Shown: in pieces, positions 1 to 8,968 of the stretch
How positions within the stretch are numbered: position 1 is the stretch's first letter
Layout: each line of letters begins with the position of its first letter
NCBI GenBank assembly: GCA_019218415.1
Contig: JAHUUL010000001.1
Coordinates: 620,001-684,000, forward strand
DNA from: Dermabacteraceae bacterium TAE3-ERU27
GTDB taxonomy: Bacteria; Actinomycetota; Actinomycetes; Actinomycetales; Dermabacteraceae
Length of the DNA stretch: 64,000 nucleotides
Direction: 5' to 3'
Notes under the pieces: model-generated
The model's input: only the letters and a program-made list of their open reading frames with translations
Databases searched by the model: none
What the model was told of the DNA's origin: nothing
Program-made: the position numbers and the translations under genes

Positions 1-50
1 AAGGCCCCCCAGTACTCGAAGCGCTAAACCCGCTCCGCGGTACCAACCGA

Positions 51-86
51 AAAGCCCCCGCACCGGAAACCCGGCGCGGGGGCTTT
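51..86. terminator. Intrinsic terminator hairpin
   Basis: An 11-bp stem (AAAGCCCCCGC at 51-61 and GCGGGGGCTTT at 76-86) with a C-rich loop and short T runs on both sides. It most likely ends a gene lying left of the window. Function is inferred from shape only. Confidence 0.7.
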
Positions 87-136
87 CCGCATATAGGTGC
101 GATACGTGAAATTACGAGTTCAAACCAATCATTACA

Positions 137-149
137 TTGTGTGACACAA
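137..149. promoter_or_regulatory. Palindrome TTGTG-TGA-CACAA, possible operator
   Basis: TTGTGTGACACAA has perfect 5-bp inverted arms around TGA, about 200 bp upstream of the EIIC-D-LDH pair. Rex and Crp/Fnr-type regulators bind sites built on TTGTG/TGTGA half-sites, and D-lactate dehydrogenase is a fitting redox target. The spacing does not match the Rex consensus exactly, so the regulator is unknown. Confidence 0.3.
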
Positions 150-172
150 GCAACGTCGGTTGGCACACCATT

Positions 173-203
173 CGGGACAAAATAGGCCCCTGAGCGGGAC
201 AAA
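173..203. repeat. Two direct repeats CGGGACAAAA, 21 bp apart
   Basis: CGGGACAAAA occurs at 173-182 and again at 194-203. A 21-bp period (two helical turns) would place both copies on one DNA face, as expected for a direct-repeat operator upstream of the EIIC gene. The role is inferred. Confidence 0.35.
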
Positions 204-343
204 ACCCGATTTCCATCGCATAGCGTAGATACCGAAGCCACGACAGGCTTCCAGCGGGCCCGCCACGGCCAACCAATGATGCTTGGCGGAGTCCGCTTTC
301 CCATGCCCGAGCAACCCGCTATGCAGCGGTAGAAACCGAGAGA

Positions 344-1501
344 TTGAACGTGTTTGACACGCCAATGACCCCCAAGCTATTTATCGACCGCGTATTGAAC
401 GGTGCAGCAGTAGGCATCGTCGTAGGTCTTATTCCCAATGCCATGACCGGCCAGCTGTGGAAGTTCCTTTACGCGACCTTCCCGAGCGTAGAGCTCTTTA
501 ACACCCTCTACCAGGTTGTATTCGGCATCCAGTTCACCGTCCCCGTTATCGTCGGCATCCTGATCGCGATGCAGTTCTCGATGACCTCGGTACAGACCGT
601 TATCGTCGCCACCGCCTCCTTCGTCGGCTCCGGCGCGCTGCACTTCACCGAAAAGGGCGTGATGCTGAAAGGTATCGGCGACCTCATCAACACCATGCTC
701 ACCGCCGCCATCGCGGTACTGATCCTGGCCTGGGTGGGCAACAAGCTCGGCAGCCTCACCATCCTGTTCCTGCCCCTCATCGGCGGCGGTATCTCCGGCT
801 TCATCGGCATCCTCACCCTGCCCTACGTGAAGTACATCAGCAGCAGCATCGGTGACCTCGTAAACAAGATTGCCGAATCCACCAGCCTTGGCGCGTTCGC
901 CTCCGTGCTGATCGCCATGATCTTCGCAATCCTGATCGTCTCCCCGATCTCCACAGTCGGCATCGCGCTGGCCATCGGCATCGACGGTGCCGCCTCCGGT
1001 GCCGCCAACCTGGGCGTTGCCGCCGCGGCCGCCGTGCTCATGGTCGGTAGCTTCCGCGTCAACAACGCTGGCGTTACCTGGTCCGTCTTCCTCGGCGCCA
1101 TGAAGATGATGATGGGCAACATCATCAAGCATCCGGTCATGTCCCTGCCGCTCGTCACGGTAGCCGGCATCACCGGCCTGATCGGCAACTACCTCAACAT
1201 CACCGGCACCCCCGCCTCGGCAGGCTTCGGCCAGTCCGGTCTGGTCGGCCCGATCGCTGCCGCCGCAGGCATGGGCGATACCCCGGCGGTCATGAAGGTG
1301 TTCATCCTCGCGATGATCTACTTCGTCATCCCGATCGCCCTCGCCGTGCTGTTCCACTGGCTGTTCACCTCGGTACTCAAGATTTACTCGCCCGAGATCT
1401 ACCGTTTCGGCACCACCGACAATCCCGGCAAGGATGAAGCGGAAGAGGCCGACGAAGCACTCGAAGCAACCAACGGCACCGCCGAACCGGCAAAGAACTA
1501 A
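344..1501 (+). CDS. PTS EIIC-family sugar permease (stand-alone)
   Basis: This 385-residue protein is almost entirely hydrophobic, with about ten predicted membrane segments and an acidic soluble tail after residue 355. The sequence resembles the EIIC_2-type family of phosphotransferase permeases, including the run of Gly/Ala-rich helices near residues 210-240 and the TGTPASAGFGQSGLVGP loop near 285. In PTS systems EIIC moves the sugar while EIIA/EIIB domains phosphorylate it. No EIIA or EIIB domain is fused or adjacent, so the phosphoryl donor must be elsewhere or the protein may act on its own. The start used is TTG at 344 behind CGAGAGA; GTG at 350 and ATG at 365 are possible alternatives. 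It lies 31 bp ahead of a D-lactate dehydrogenase gene, probably in one transcript. The substrate cannot be named. Confidence 0.8.
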   Translation: MNVFDTPMTPKLFIDRVLNGAAVGIVVGLIPNAMTGQLWKFLYATFPSVELFNTLYQVVFGIQFTVPVIVGILIAMQFSMTSVQTVIVATASFVGSGALHFTEKGVMLKGIGDLINTMLTAAIAVLILAWVGNKLGSLTILFLPLIGGGISGFIGILTLPYVKYISSSIGDLVNKIAESTSLGAFASVLIAMIFAILIVSPISTVGIALAIGIDGAASGAANLGVAAAAAVLMVGSFRVNNAGVTWSVFLGAMKMMMGNIIKHPVMSLPLVTVAGITGLIGNYLNITGTPASAGFGQSGLVGPIAAAAGMGDTPAVMKVFILAMIYFVIPIALAVLFHWLFTSVLKIYSPEIYRFGTTDNPGKDEAEEADEALEATNGTAEPAKN

Positions 1502-1532
1502 CCACCAAAACGCATCGTAAGGAAGGAAAAGC

Positions 1533-2525
1533 ATGAGGATCCTGTTTACTGGCGTCCGTGACGACGAAATGCCCGCCGTCAACGAGTGGATCGCTAGCCA
1601 CCCCGAGCACGAGGTGGTCACGACCACGAAGAACCTGACGCTGGAAAACATCGAGATGGTGGAAGGCTTCGACGCCCTCACCGTGCAGCAGGTACTGGTT
1701 CCCGAAGCCGAGGTCTACACCCGGCTGAAGGAATACGGCATCACCCAGCTCTCGTCCCGCACCGCCGGTGTGGACATGTACGATCTGGTGGCCGCCCGCG
1801 AAAACGGCATCGCCATTTCGAACGTTCCGGTTTACTCCCCGAACGCAATCGCGGAGTTCGCACTGACGTCGGCCCTCTACCTGACCCGCCTCTTCCCGGT
1901 AATCCTGGAACGCAACGCCAAGCGCGACTTCCGTTTCGCAGGTATGATCGGCCGCGAAATCGCCACCATGAAGGTAGCGATCCTCGGCACCGGCGCGATC
2001 GGCACCATCACGGCGCGCCACTTCAAGGCCCTCGGTGCGGAGATCGTCGGCTTCGACCTCTACCCGCGTGACGAGTTCCGCGAAATCGGCACCTACGTTG
2101 ATTCGATCGAAGAGGCCGTCACCGGCGCCGACATCGTTTCGCTGCACATGCCCGCCACCGCAGAAAACCACCACCTGTTCGGCAAGGAAATGCTGCAGCG
2201 TTTCGCGCCCGGCGCGGTGCTGGTGAACACGGCGCGCGGCGCGCTCGTGGACACCGAGGCACTGCTCGAGGTGCTGGAGGAAGGCCACCTTTCCGGTGCC
2301 GCCCTCGACACCTACGAAAACGAGCAGAAGTACTTCCGTTACGACTGGAGCGATAAGGACCTGGGCGATCCGGTTCTGGAACAGCTCCTCGACCGTGACG
2401 ACGTACTGGTTACCCCGCACGTTGCGTTCTACACCGAAACCGCCGTCCAGAACCTCGTCTACGGCGGCCTGGACAACGCGGTTGAGGTAAAGACCACAGG
2501 CACCTGCCCGTCGGTCGTCAACTAA
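1533..2525 (+). CDS. ldhA: D-lactate dehydrogenase (D-2-hydroxyacid dehydrogenase)
   Basis: Reduces pyruvate to D-lactate with NADH in the cytoplasm, closing redox balance in fermentation. The protein is 330 residues, the usual length. The Rossmann nucleotide motif GTGAIG is at 152-157. The catalytic Arg235 (NTARGALVD), Glu264 (YENE) and His296 (TPHVAFYT) fall at the same positions as in the Lactobacillus D-LDH family. SPNAIAEFAL near 102 is also typical of D-LDH rather than of phosphoglycerate dehydrogenase. A GGAAGG ribosome site precedes the ATG. It follows the EIIC gene by 31 bp and is closed by a strong terminator at 2570. The exact 2-keto acid substrate is inferred from family resemblance. 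Confidence 0.9.
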   Translation: MRILFTGVRDDEMPAVNEWIASHPEHEVVTTTKNLTLENIEMVEGFDALTVQQVLVPEAEVYTRLKEYGITQLSSRTAGVDMYDLVAARENGIAISNVPVYSPNAIAEFALTSALYLTRLFPVILERNAKRDFRFAGMIGREIATMKVAILGTGAIGTITARHFKALGAEIVGFDLYPRDEFREIGTYVDSIEEAVTGADIVSLHMPATAENHHLFGKEMLQRFAPGAVLVNTARGALVDTEALLEVLEEGHLSGAALDTYENEQKYFRYDWSDKDLGDPVLEQLLDRDDVLVTPHVAFYTETAVQNLVYGGLDNAVEVKTTGTCPSVVN

Positions 2526-2569
2526 CCACCCGCACTGGCGCTGCTAACCTGGCAGCAGACCAGAAACGG

Positions 2570-2602
2570 ACCGCCCCGGCCAACACTGGCCGGGGCGGTT
2601 TC
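2570..2602 (+). terminator. Terminator after D-LDH gene
   Basis: A 12-bp perfect stem (ACCGCCCCGGCC at 2570-2581, GGCCGGGGCGGT at 2588-2599) followed by TTT. It separates the D-LDH transcript from glmM. Confidence 0.8.
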
Positions 2603-2621
2603 CGCATTGAAAGGAAGAAAC

Positions 2622-3968
2622 ATGCCCCGTCTATTCGGTACGGACGGCGTACGCGGCCTCGCAAACGCCGACATCACCGCTGAACTCGCGGTAGAACTAG
2701 CGGTAGCCGCCGCCCACGTACTCGCCACCTTCGGGGCGTTCGAAAACGGGCGTGCCCGCGCCATCGTGGCACGTGACACCCGCCCGTCCGGCCCGTTCCT
2801 GGCCTCCGCGATCAGCGCGGGGCTCGCCTCCGCTGGCGTAGACGTGCAGGACGCGGGCGTGCTGCCCACCCCCGGCCTCGCCTACCTGGTGGAATCCACC
2901 GGGGCAGACCTGGGCGTGATGATCTCCGCCTCCCACAACCCCGCCCCCGATAACGGCATCAAGTTCTTCGCGCGTGGCGGCGTGAAGCTGCCCGACGAGG
3001 TAGAGGACGCCATCGAAGCCCGCATGGGCGAAGAATGGGACCGCCCCCTCGACAACAACGTCGGCCACATCAGCGCCTACGAAAACGGTATCGACGAATA
3101 CGTTTCCCACCTGGTGCGCAGCGTCGGCGTCTCCCTGGAAGGCCTGACCGTGGTGGCCGACTGCGCCAACGGCGCGGCGGCTGTCACCGGCCCGCGCGTA
3201 CTGCGCGAGGCGGGGGCCACCGTGCACGTGATCGGTGACTGCACCGACGGTAAACAGATCAACGAGGACTGCGGCTCCACCCACCTGGAACGCCTGCAGG
3301 CCGAAGTCGTGCGCCTCGGTGCCGACGCGGGCGTGGCATTCGACGGTGACGCCGACCGGTTCCTCGCGGTCGACCACACAGGCGAAATCGTGGACGGCGA
3401 CCAGATCATGGGCGTGCTCGCACTCGCCATGAAGGAAGCCGGCGAACTGGTAGACGACGTGCTCGTCACCACCGTCATGAGCAACCTCGGCCTGAAGATC
3501 GCCATGCGCGAAAACGGTATCTCCCTCATTCAGACGGCAGTGGGCGACCGCTACGTGCTGGAAGAAATGAACCGCTGCGGCTACCGCCTGGGCGGCGAAC
3601 AGTCCGGCCACGTCGTGATGAGCGAATTCGCCACCACCGGCGACGGCGAACTGACCGCGCTGCACATCCTCGCCCGAATGGTGCGCACCGGCAAGACCCT
3701 GCGCGAACTGGCCTCCCTGGTACAGCGCCTGCCCCAGGTGATGATCAATGTTTCCGGCGTAGACAAGGCCCGCGCCAGCATCGACCGCGGCGTGCTCGAC
3801 GCGGTGGCGGCCGAGGAAAAGGCGCTCGGAGACGAAGGCCGCGTGCTCCTGCGCCCCTCCGGCACCGAGCCCGTCGTACGCGTGATGGTGGAGGCCGCCA
3901 CGCAGGAACTCGCGCAGGAAACCGCAGAGCGCCTCGCGGGCGTGGTCAAGGAACGCCTCGCGCTGTAA
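2622..3968 (+). CDS. glmM: Phosphoglucosamine mutase
   Basis: Converts glucosamine 6-phosphate to glucosamine 1-phosphate, the second step from fructose 6-phosphate to UDP-GlcNAc for peptidoglycan. The 448-residue protein starts [12 protein letters not shown]. It has the phosphoserine loop SASHNP with catalytic Ser104, the metal loop DGDADR near 245, and the phosphate-binding RPSGTEP near the C terminus, in the order typical of the alpha-D-phosphohexomutase family. ATG at 2622 is preferred over an in-frame TTG at 2607 because AAAGGAAG lies just upstream of it. Its partner glmS is 1.1 kb downstream, with coaA inserted on the other strand. A bidirectional terminator follows. Confidence 0.97.
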   Translation: MPRLFGTDGVRGLANADITAELAVELAVAAAHVLATFGAFENGRARAIVARDTRPSGPFLASAISAGLASAGVDVQDAGVLPTPGLAYLVESTGADLGVMISASHNPAPDNGIKFFARGGVKLPDEVEDAIEARMGEEWDRPLDNNVGHISAYENGIDEYVSHLVRSVGVSLEGLTVVADCANGAAAVTGPRVLREAGATVHVIGDCTDGKQINEDCGSTHLERLQAEVVRLGADAGVAFDGDADRFLAVDHTGEIVDGDQIMGVLALAMKEAGELVDDVLVTTVMSNLGLKIAMRENGISLIQTAVGDRYVLEEMNRCGYRLGGEQSGHVVMSEFATTGDGELTALHILARMVRTGKTLRELASLVQRLPQVMINVSGVDKARASIDRGVLDAVAAEEKALGDEGRVLLRPSGTEPVVRVMVEAATQELAQETAERLAGVVKERLAL

Positions 3969-4002
3969 TTTTCGCGTAAACCGAAGCGTTAAAACGTAAA
4001 AG

Positions 4003-4051
4003 AGCGGGGGCGGTGCCCAGGTCGAAAGACCGGCCACCGCCCCCGCTTTTT
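4003..4051. terminator. Bidirectional terminator between glmM and coaA
   Basis: A 13-bp stem (AGCGGGGGCGGTG at 4003-4015, CACCGCCCCCGCT at 4035-4047) with an inner GGTC-GAAA-GACC hairpin and T5 on the + strand. It lies between the convergent glmM and coaA ends. Confidence 0.85.
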
Positions 4052-4066
4052 ACGCTGCTAAAAATG

Positions 4067-5020
4067 CTAAATGTGGCGCAGCAGCACGCTGTGCACCTGG
4101 TGGTTATCTCCCTTGCGCAGCACCAGATCGGCCCTGCCCCTGGTGGGTCGCACATTCAGATTCAGGTTCGGCTCGTTAATTGCCTCCCAGATCGCCTCTG
4201 CCTTAGCGATCGCCTCCGCGTCGGTCAGATCCGCGTACCGCTTGAAGTAGGAGCCGGGCTCGCTGAACGAGGTATCGCGCAGGGAAAGGAAGCGATTCAC
4301 GTACCAGCGGCGGATGTCCTCCGTGCGCGCATCCACGTAAATGGAAAAATCGAAGAAGTCCGACACCGCCACACCCAGCAGGCCGTCTGCGCGGGCGCGC
4401 GCGGGCTGCAACACGTTAAGCCCCTCGATAATCAGCACGTCTGGCCGATGCACCACCACGTGCTCGCCCGGCACGATGTCATAAACCTTGTGGGAATAGA
4501 CGGGGGCCTGCACGTTCTCCTTACCGGCCTTCACGTCGGACACAAAACGCAGCAGCGCGCGGCGGTCGTACGATTCGGGGAACCCCTTGCGGTGCATGAT
4601 GCCGCGCTTGGTGAGCTGCGCGTTTGGGAACAAGAAGCCGTCCGTGGTCACAAGTTCCACGCGGGGCGTGGACGGCCAGCGGCACATTAGTTCGCGCAGC
4701 AGACGCGCCACGGTGGATTTGCCGACTGCCACGGAGCCGGCAATGCCGATCACGTAGGGGGTGTGTGGCGGTGCCTCACCGAGGAAACGGCCGCGTTCGG
4801 CCCGCAGGTGCTGCGCGGCTTCCACGTTCATGCTGAGCAGGCGGGAAAGCGGGCGATAGACGTCGTCCACCTCGCGCAGGTCTACCGCGTCCCCCAAACC
4901 GCGCAGCCTTTCGACGTCAGCCGCCGTCAGGGGGAGCGGGGTTTGTTCTGAAAGCCGTGCCCAGTCGGCGCGCGGTATTTCGCTAAACGGACTGGGCGAG
5001 GCGTGGGAGAGGGGACGCAT
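4067..5020 (-). CDS. coaA: Pantothenate kinase, type I (CoaA)
   Basis: Phosphorylates pantothenate with ATP, the first committed step of coenzyme A synthesis. The 317-residue length fits bacterial type I PanK (about 310-320). The Walker A motif GSVAVGKS is at 95-102. Family hallmarks follow: VELVTTDGFLFPN, KGFPESYD and YDIVPGEHVVVHRPDVLIIEGLNVL. The start was set at ATG 5020 (MRPLSHASPS), since an upstream in-frame extension to 5089 adds residues not seen in the family. No strong ribosome site is visible. It is transcribed against glmM and divergently from glmS, with only 91 bp between the two starts. Confidence 0.95.
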   Translation of the reverse strand: MRPLSHASPSPFSEIPRADWARLSEQTPLPLTAADVERLRGLGDAVDLREVDDVYRPLSRLLSMNVEAAQHLRAERGRFLGEAPPHTPYVIGIAGSVAVGKSTVARLLRELMCRWPSTPRVELVTTDGFLFPNAQLTKRGIMHRKGFPESYDRRALLRFVSDVKAGKENVQAPVYSHKVYDIVPGEHVVVHRPDVLIIEGLNVLQPARARADGLLGVAVSDFFDFSIYVDARTEDIRRWYVNRFLSLRDTSFSEPGSYFKRYADLTDAEAIAKAEAIWEAINEPNLNLNVRPTRGRADLVLRKGDNHQVHSVLLRHI

Positions 5021-5111
5021 AATCCAATATTTTGCCAGTCTCGATGGGACTTTCAGCCTATTGGCGGCTCTGGGTGAGGGGGAACCCATTCACACGGGGT
5101 AATCTTGCCCC

Positions 5112-6986
5112 ATGTGTGGAATTGTAGGATATGCCGGCCCGATTGGCGGCGGCGCTAAAGAACACTCCCGTCCGGTCGAGGTAGTCCTGGAGGGACTAAC
5201 CCGCCTCGAATACCGTGGCTACGACTCTGCCGGTGTGGCGGTGCTAGACGGCGAGGGTGCCCACGTTGTGAAGCGTGCGGGCAAGATCGTAAACCTGAAA
5301 GAAGCCCTGGAATCCGAGGCCGTGAGCGAATCGGCCGTGGCCATCGGCCACACCCGCTGGGCGACCCACGGCGGGCCGACGAACGAAAACGCGCACCCCC
5401 ACATCGGTGGTAAACAGGGCAAGCTGGCCCTGGTGCACAACGGCATCATCGAAAACTTTGCTCACCTGAAGGAACTGCTGCTGGCCGAGGGCTACGAGTT
5501 CCATTCGCAGACCGACTCCGAGGTGGCCGCGCACCTGGTGGCGCGCGCCTACGAAGCGACCGGCAACCTGACCACCGCCATGCGCGAGGTCGTCTCCATG
5601 CTGGAGGGCGCGTTCACCCTCCTTGCTATCCACCATGACGAGCCGGGCACCATCGTTGCCGCGCGCCGCAACTCCCCGCTGGTGGTCGGCCTGGGCGAAG
5701 GCGAAAACTTCCTCGGCTCCGACGTCGCCGCGTTCATCAACTACACCAATCACGCCATGGAGATCGGTCAGGACAACATCGTCACCCTGACCGCCGATTC
5801 CGTAGACGTAATCGATTTCGACGGTAACCCGGTCACGGACTCGAAGCGCTACGAGGTCGAATGGGACGCCACCGCCGCGCAAAAGGGCGGCTACGACTCG
5901 TTCATGGCGAAAGAAATCATGGAACAGTCGCAGGCCGTGGCCGACACGCTGCTGGGCCGTTCCGAGGATGGCAAGCTGCAGCTCGACGAAATGCGCATCG
6001 ACGAAGCCGTGCTGCGCCGCATCGACAAGATCGTGGTGGTTGCCTGCGGCACCGCCGCTAACGCCGGCGAGGTAGTCAAGTACGCGATCGAACACTGGTG
6101 CCGCATTCCCGTAGAGGTAGAGCTGGCGCACGAGTTCCGCTACCGCGATCCGGTAGTGAACGAAAAGACCCTCGTGGTGGCCATCTCCCAGTCGGGCGAG
6201 ACCATGGACACCCTGATGGCCGTGCGCCACGCGCAGGAACAGGGCGCGAAGGTGGTCGCCATCTGCAACACGCGCGGCTCCACCATTCCGCGCGAATCCG
6301 ATGCGGCGCTTTACCTGCACGTCGGCCCCGAGATCGCCGTCGCTTCGACGAAGGCATACCTGGGGCAGATCACCGCCTGCTACCTGCTCGGCCTCTACCT
6401 GGCGCAGGTGCGCGGCAACCTGTTCCCGGACGAAATCGCGCAGAAGATGCACGAACTGCAGCAGATTCCCGGCAAGATTCAGCAGGTGCTCGACGGCATG
6501 GACCAGGTGCGTGACCTGGCCCGCCGCATGGTCGATACCCAGTCGGTGCTGTTCCTGGGCCGTCACGTCGGCTATCCGACCGCGATGGAGGGAGCGCTCA
6601 AGCTCAAGGAGATCGCCTACATTCACGCGGAAGGTTTCGCGGCGGGCGAGCTCAAGCACGGCCCCATCGCCCTGGTGGACGAGGGACAGCCGGTGTTCGT
6701 TGTGGTGCCGTCCCCGCGCGGCCGCCACTCGCTGCATTCGAAGGTCGTCTCCAACATCCAGGAGGTGCGTGCCCGTGGCGCGCTCACCCTGGTTATCGCG
6801 GAGGAGGGCGACGAAGAGGTGAACCAGTTCGCCGACGAGGTGATCCGTATCCCGCAGACCCCGGTGCTGTTTGCGCCGCTGCTTTCGATCATCCCGCTGC
6901 AGGTGTTCGCCTGCGAGCTGGCCACCGCGAAGGGCCTGGACGTAGACCAGCCGCGTAACCTCGCGAAGTCCGTCACCGTCGAATAA
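5112..6986 (+). CDS. glmS: Glutamine-fructose-6-phosphate aminotransferase (isomerizing)
   Basis: Makes glucosamine 6-phosphate from fructose 6-phosphate and glutamine. The 624-residue protein begins MCGIVGY, so Cys2 is the N-terminal glutaminase nucleophile. HTRWATHGGPTNENAHPH and the rest of the class II amidotransferase domain fill about residues 2-230. Two SIS sugar-isomerase domains follow, with VACGTAANAG, SQSGETMDTL and LGRHVGYPTAMEGALKLKE. The chain ends in the diagnostic DQPRNLAKSVTVE. No glmS ribozyme is seen upstream, as expected outside Firmicutes. acpS begins 19 bp downstream, probably in the same transcript. Confidence 0.97.
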   Translation: MCGIVGYAGPIGGGAKEHSRPVEVVLEGLTRLEYRGYDSAGVAVLDGEGAHVVKRAGKIVNLKEALESEAVSESAVAIGHTRWATHGGPTNENAHPHIGGKQGKLALVHNGIIENFAHLKELLLAEGYEFHSQTDSEVAAHLVARAYEATGNLTTAMREVVSMLEGAFTLLAIHHDEPGTIVAARRNSPLVVGLGEGENFLGSDVAAFINYTNHAMEIGQDNIVTLTADSVDVIDFDGNPVTDSKRYEVEWDATAAQKGGYDSFMAKEIMEQSQAVADTLLGRSEDGKLQLDEMRIDEAVLRRIDKIVVVACGTAANAGEVVKYAIEHWCRIPVEVELAHEFRYRDPVVNEKTLVVAISQSGETMDTLMAVRHAQEQGAKVVAICNTRGSTIPRESDAALYLHVGPEIAVASTKAYLGQITACYLLGLYLAQVRGNLFPDEIAQKMHELQQIPGKIQQVLDGMDQVRDLARRMVDTQSVLFLGRHVGYPTAMEGALKLKEIAYIHAEGFAAGELKHGPIALVDEGQPVFVVVPSPRGRHSLHSKVVSNIQEVRARGALTLVIAEEGDEEVNQFADEVIRIPQTPVLFAPLLSIIPLQVFACELATAKGLDVDQPRNLAKSVTVE

Positions 6987-7005
6987 GCACGCAAAAATAG
7001 CAGTC

Positions 7006-7431
7006 ATGACCGACGCCGCGCACCCGCCCGCGCAGGGAGGGGAAGAGATAACCTTTCTTCCCGCTCCCGGCAAAGGGGTGTGCGGCGTCGGCATAGACGT
7101 GGTCGATATAGCGGCGCTGGAGGGCAGGCTCGCGCGTGTGCCCGCGCTACGCGAACGCCTGTTCAACGGCCCGGAACTAGCTTTGCCCAGCCGTTCCCTG
7201 GCCGCCGCTGCCGCCGCGAAAGAGGCGCTCGGCAAGGCGCTCGGCAACCCCGAAGAGCTTTCCTGGCGCGACGTCACCGTGCAGCACACCCGGACCGGCA
7301 GGCCGTATTTCACGGTGCGCGGCAAGGTGGCCGAAACCGCCCGCGCGCTCGGCGTTGCCAGGCTGCACCTATCCCTCAGCCACGATGCCGGCATAGCGCA
7401 GGCAATAGTGGTGGCAGAGCGCGGCGAATAG
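7006..7431 (+). CDS. acpS: Holo-[acyl-carrier-protein] synthase
   Basis: Transfers 4'-phosphopantetheine from CoA to a serine of acyl carrier protein. The 141-residue protein has the two family motifs: GVGIDVVDI with the metal-binding Asp31, and AAKEALGKAL with Glu73. LHLSLSHDAGIAQAIVVAE closes the fold. The first roughly 22 residues are an extension with no clear function. It sits between glmS and nnrDE, a position common in actinobacteria. Linkage with coaA upstream gives a CoA-to-ACP theme. Confidence 0.9.
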   Translation: MTDAAHPPAQGGEEITFLPAPGKGVCGVGIDVVDIAALEGRLARVPALRERLFNGPELALPSRSLAAAAAAKEALGKALGNPEELSWRDVTVQHTRTGRPYFTVRGKVAETARALGVARLHLSLSHDAGIAQAIVVAERGE

Positions 7432-7513
7432 AGCCGCCGCCACGGTAAATAGGGCCACCGCCACCAGGAACATTGGTTCCTGAACCGTGACTAATGCTCG
7501 TAAACTGGTCACG

Positions 7514-8968
7514 ATGAAACGTGCATACACCGCCCGGCAAATCCGGGACGCGGAAGCTCCGCTGCTAGCGGCCGGCGTCCCGCTCATGTCGCGTGCCGCC
7601 ACAGCCCTCGCTCACCACACCGCCGCCGCGCTGCGCCGTCTGCGCGGCCGCGTTCCCGGCAGCAGCGTGACGCTCCTGGTCGGCACCGGAAACAACGGGG
7701 GAGACGCCCTCTACGCGGGGGCCTACCTGCGCCAAATGGGTGTAGCCGTTACCGCCATCCAAATCTTTGACCGCCTGCACCCGGAGGGGGAGGCGGAACT
7801 GCGCCGCGCGGGCGGCCGCATCCAGCGTTGGAGCGCTACCATGCGCCCGGCCGACGTCGTGATAGACGCGATCCTCGGCATCGGCATCGAACAGGCCTAT
7901 CTGCGGCCCGCCGCGGCCCGCGCCCTCGCCTGGGCGCAGGGGAGCGGAGCCTACCTGATCGCGGCCGACATCCCCTCCGGTATGCACCCGGACACGGGGG
8001 AAGTTCCGGCGGACGCGGTGGCGGCCGATCTAACCGTTACCTTCGGCGGCCTGAAACGCGGCATGTTGCTGCCGCCGGGGGAAAACTACTGCGGCGAAAC
8101 CGTGGTGGCAGACATCGGCCTGGAGCTGCCCGAACCGAGCCTGACCCGGCTGGAGGCGGTGGACATCGCCTCCCACTGGCCCTACCCGGACAGCAGCAGC
8201 AACAAATACAGCCGTGGCGTGGTCGGCGTGATCGCAGGCTCCACCACCTATCCCGGTGCTGCCGTACTCACCTGCCAGGGAGCCTGCCGTGCCGGAGCCG
8301 GTATGGTGCGCTACCTTGGCCCGCGCGAGGTGCTGCGCCAGGTGCTGCACGCCCGCCCCGAAGTGGTCGGCGCGCAGGGAAAGGTGCAGGCCTGGGTGAT
8401 CGGTGCGGGGCTCGACCCGCAGGTGGACGACGGGCAGCACGCCAAGGCGCGCGCCGTGCTCGCCCGTGCGCGGGTGGGCGTGGTCGATGCGGGGGCGCTC
8501 GATCTGATTCGTCCCGGCGAACGCTACACCGACAACATCGTGCTGACCCCGCACGCCACCGAAGCCGCGCGACTAGCCAGCATCCTCGGCCACCCGCTCT
8601 CGGCATCGGCAGTCACGCAGCGACCGGGCGCGGTGGCGAGCCTGCTCGCCCAAATGACCGGCGCAACCGTGCTGCTGAAGGGGGCTACCACCGTGATCGC
8701 CCCCGGCAGCGACCCGCAGCACCTAATCACGCAGGCCGACGCCACCCCGTTCCTGGCCACGGCCGGTGCCGGGGATGTGCTCGCCGGTGTGATCGGCACC
8801 CTGCTCGCGGCGGGCGTGGACGGTCCCCGCGCGGCGGTGCTCGGGGCCATGCTGCACGGCACCGCCGCCAAGATCGCCTCGCGCGGCGGCATCGCCCCCA
8901 TCGTGGCGGAGGACGTCGCGCGCGAACTTCCCGCCGCGCTCGCCGCACTGACGGGAGAGGAAGCATGA
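7514..8968 (+). CDS. nnr: Bifunctional NAD(P)H-hydrate epimerase / ADP-dependent dehydratase
   Basis: Repairs hydrated NAD(P)H. The N-terminal half epimerises the R and S forms, and the C-terminal half dehydrates S-NAD(P)HX using ADP. Residues 1-210 are the YjeF_N domain with GTGNNGGDALYAG and ADIPSGMHPDTG. Residues 215-484 are the ribokinase-like carbohydrate-kinase domain with SSNKYSRGVVGVIAGS and the catalytic GAGDVLAG. ATG 7514 (MKRAYTARQIRDAE) is chosen over GTG 7487 because the family begins at this point. Neither start has a clear ribosome site. Its stop overlaps the alr start (ATGA). Confidence 0.93.
   Translation: MKRAYTARQIRDAEAPLLAAGVPLMSRAATALAHHTAAALRRLRGRVPGSSVTLLVGTGNNGGDALYAGAYLRQMGVAVTAIQIFDRLHPEGEAELRRAGGRIQRWSATMRPADVVIDAILGIGIEQAYLRPAAARALAWAQGSGAYLIAADIPSGMHPDTGEVPADAVAADLTVTFGGLKRGMLLPPGENYCGETVVADIGLELPEPSLTRLEAVDIASHWPYPDSSSNKYSRGVVGVIAGSTTYPGAAVLTCQGACRAGAGMVRYLGPREVLRQVLHARPEVVGAQGKVQAWVIGAGLDPQVDDGQHAKARAVLARARVGVVDAGALDLIRPGERYTDNIVLTPHATEAARLASILGHPLSASAVTQRPGAVASLLAQMTGATVLLKGATTVIAPGSDPQHLITQADATPFLATAGAGDVLAGVIGTLLAAGVDGPRAAVLGAMLHGTAAKIASRGGIAPIVAEDVARELPAALAALTGEEA

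Larger units (their letters stand above)
87..343. other. Gene-free leader upstream of the EIIC gene
   Basis: No convincing gene is seen between the terminator and the EIIC gene. The stretch holds a 13-bp palindrome at 137-149 and two direct copies of CGGGACAAAA, listed separately, which look like regulator sites. Reverse-strand open frames here lack any recognisable protein. Confidence 0.5.

Noticed and set aside
5021-5111. glmS ribozyme or riboswitch upstream of glmS
   Set aside because: The divergent gap is only 91 bp with no recognisable ribozyme core.
5244-7394. A 716-codon reverse-strand open frame across glmS, acpS
   Set aside because: It is the antisense shadow of high-G+C genes; its translation is His/Gln/Val-rich low-complexity with no domain, while the + strand encodes clear GlmS and AcpS.
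7441-7489. Inverted repeats AGGAAC/GTTCCT with outer CACGGT/ACCGTG arms between acpS and nnr
   Set aside because: The arms are short and the outer pair is widely spaced; without a T run or a known motif it could be chance, so it was not listed as a feature.
7828-8964. Open frame upstream of the alr start within nnr
   Set aside because: Arg/Gly-rich reading in the wrong frame of nnr; alanine racemase homology starts only at 8965.
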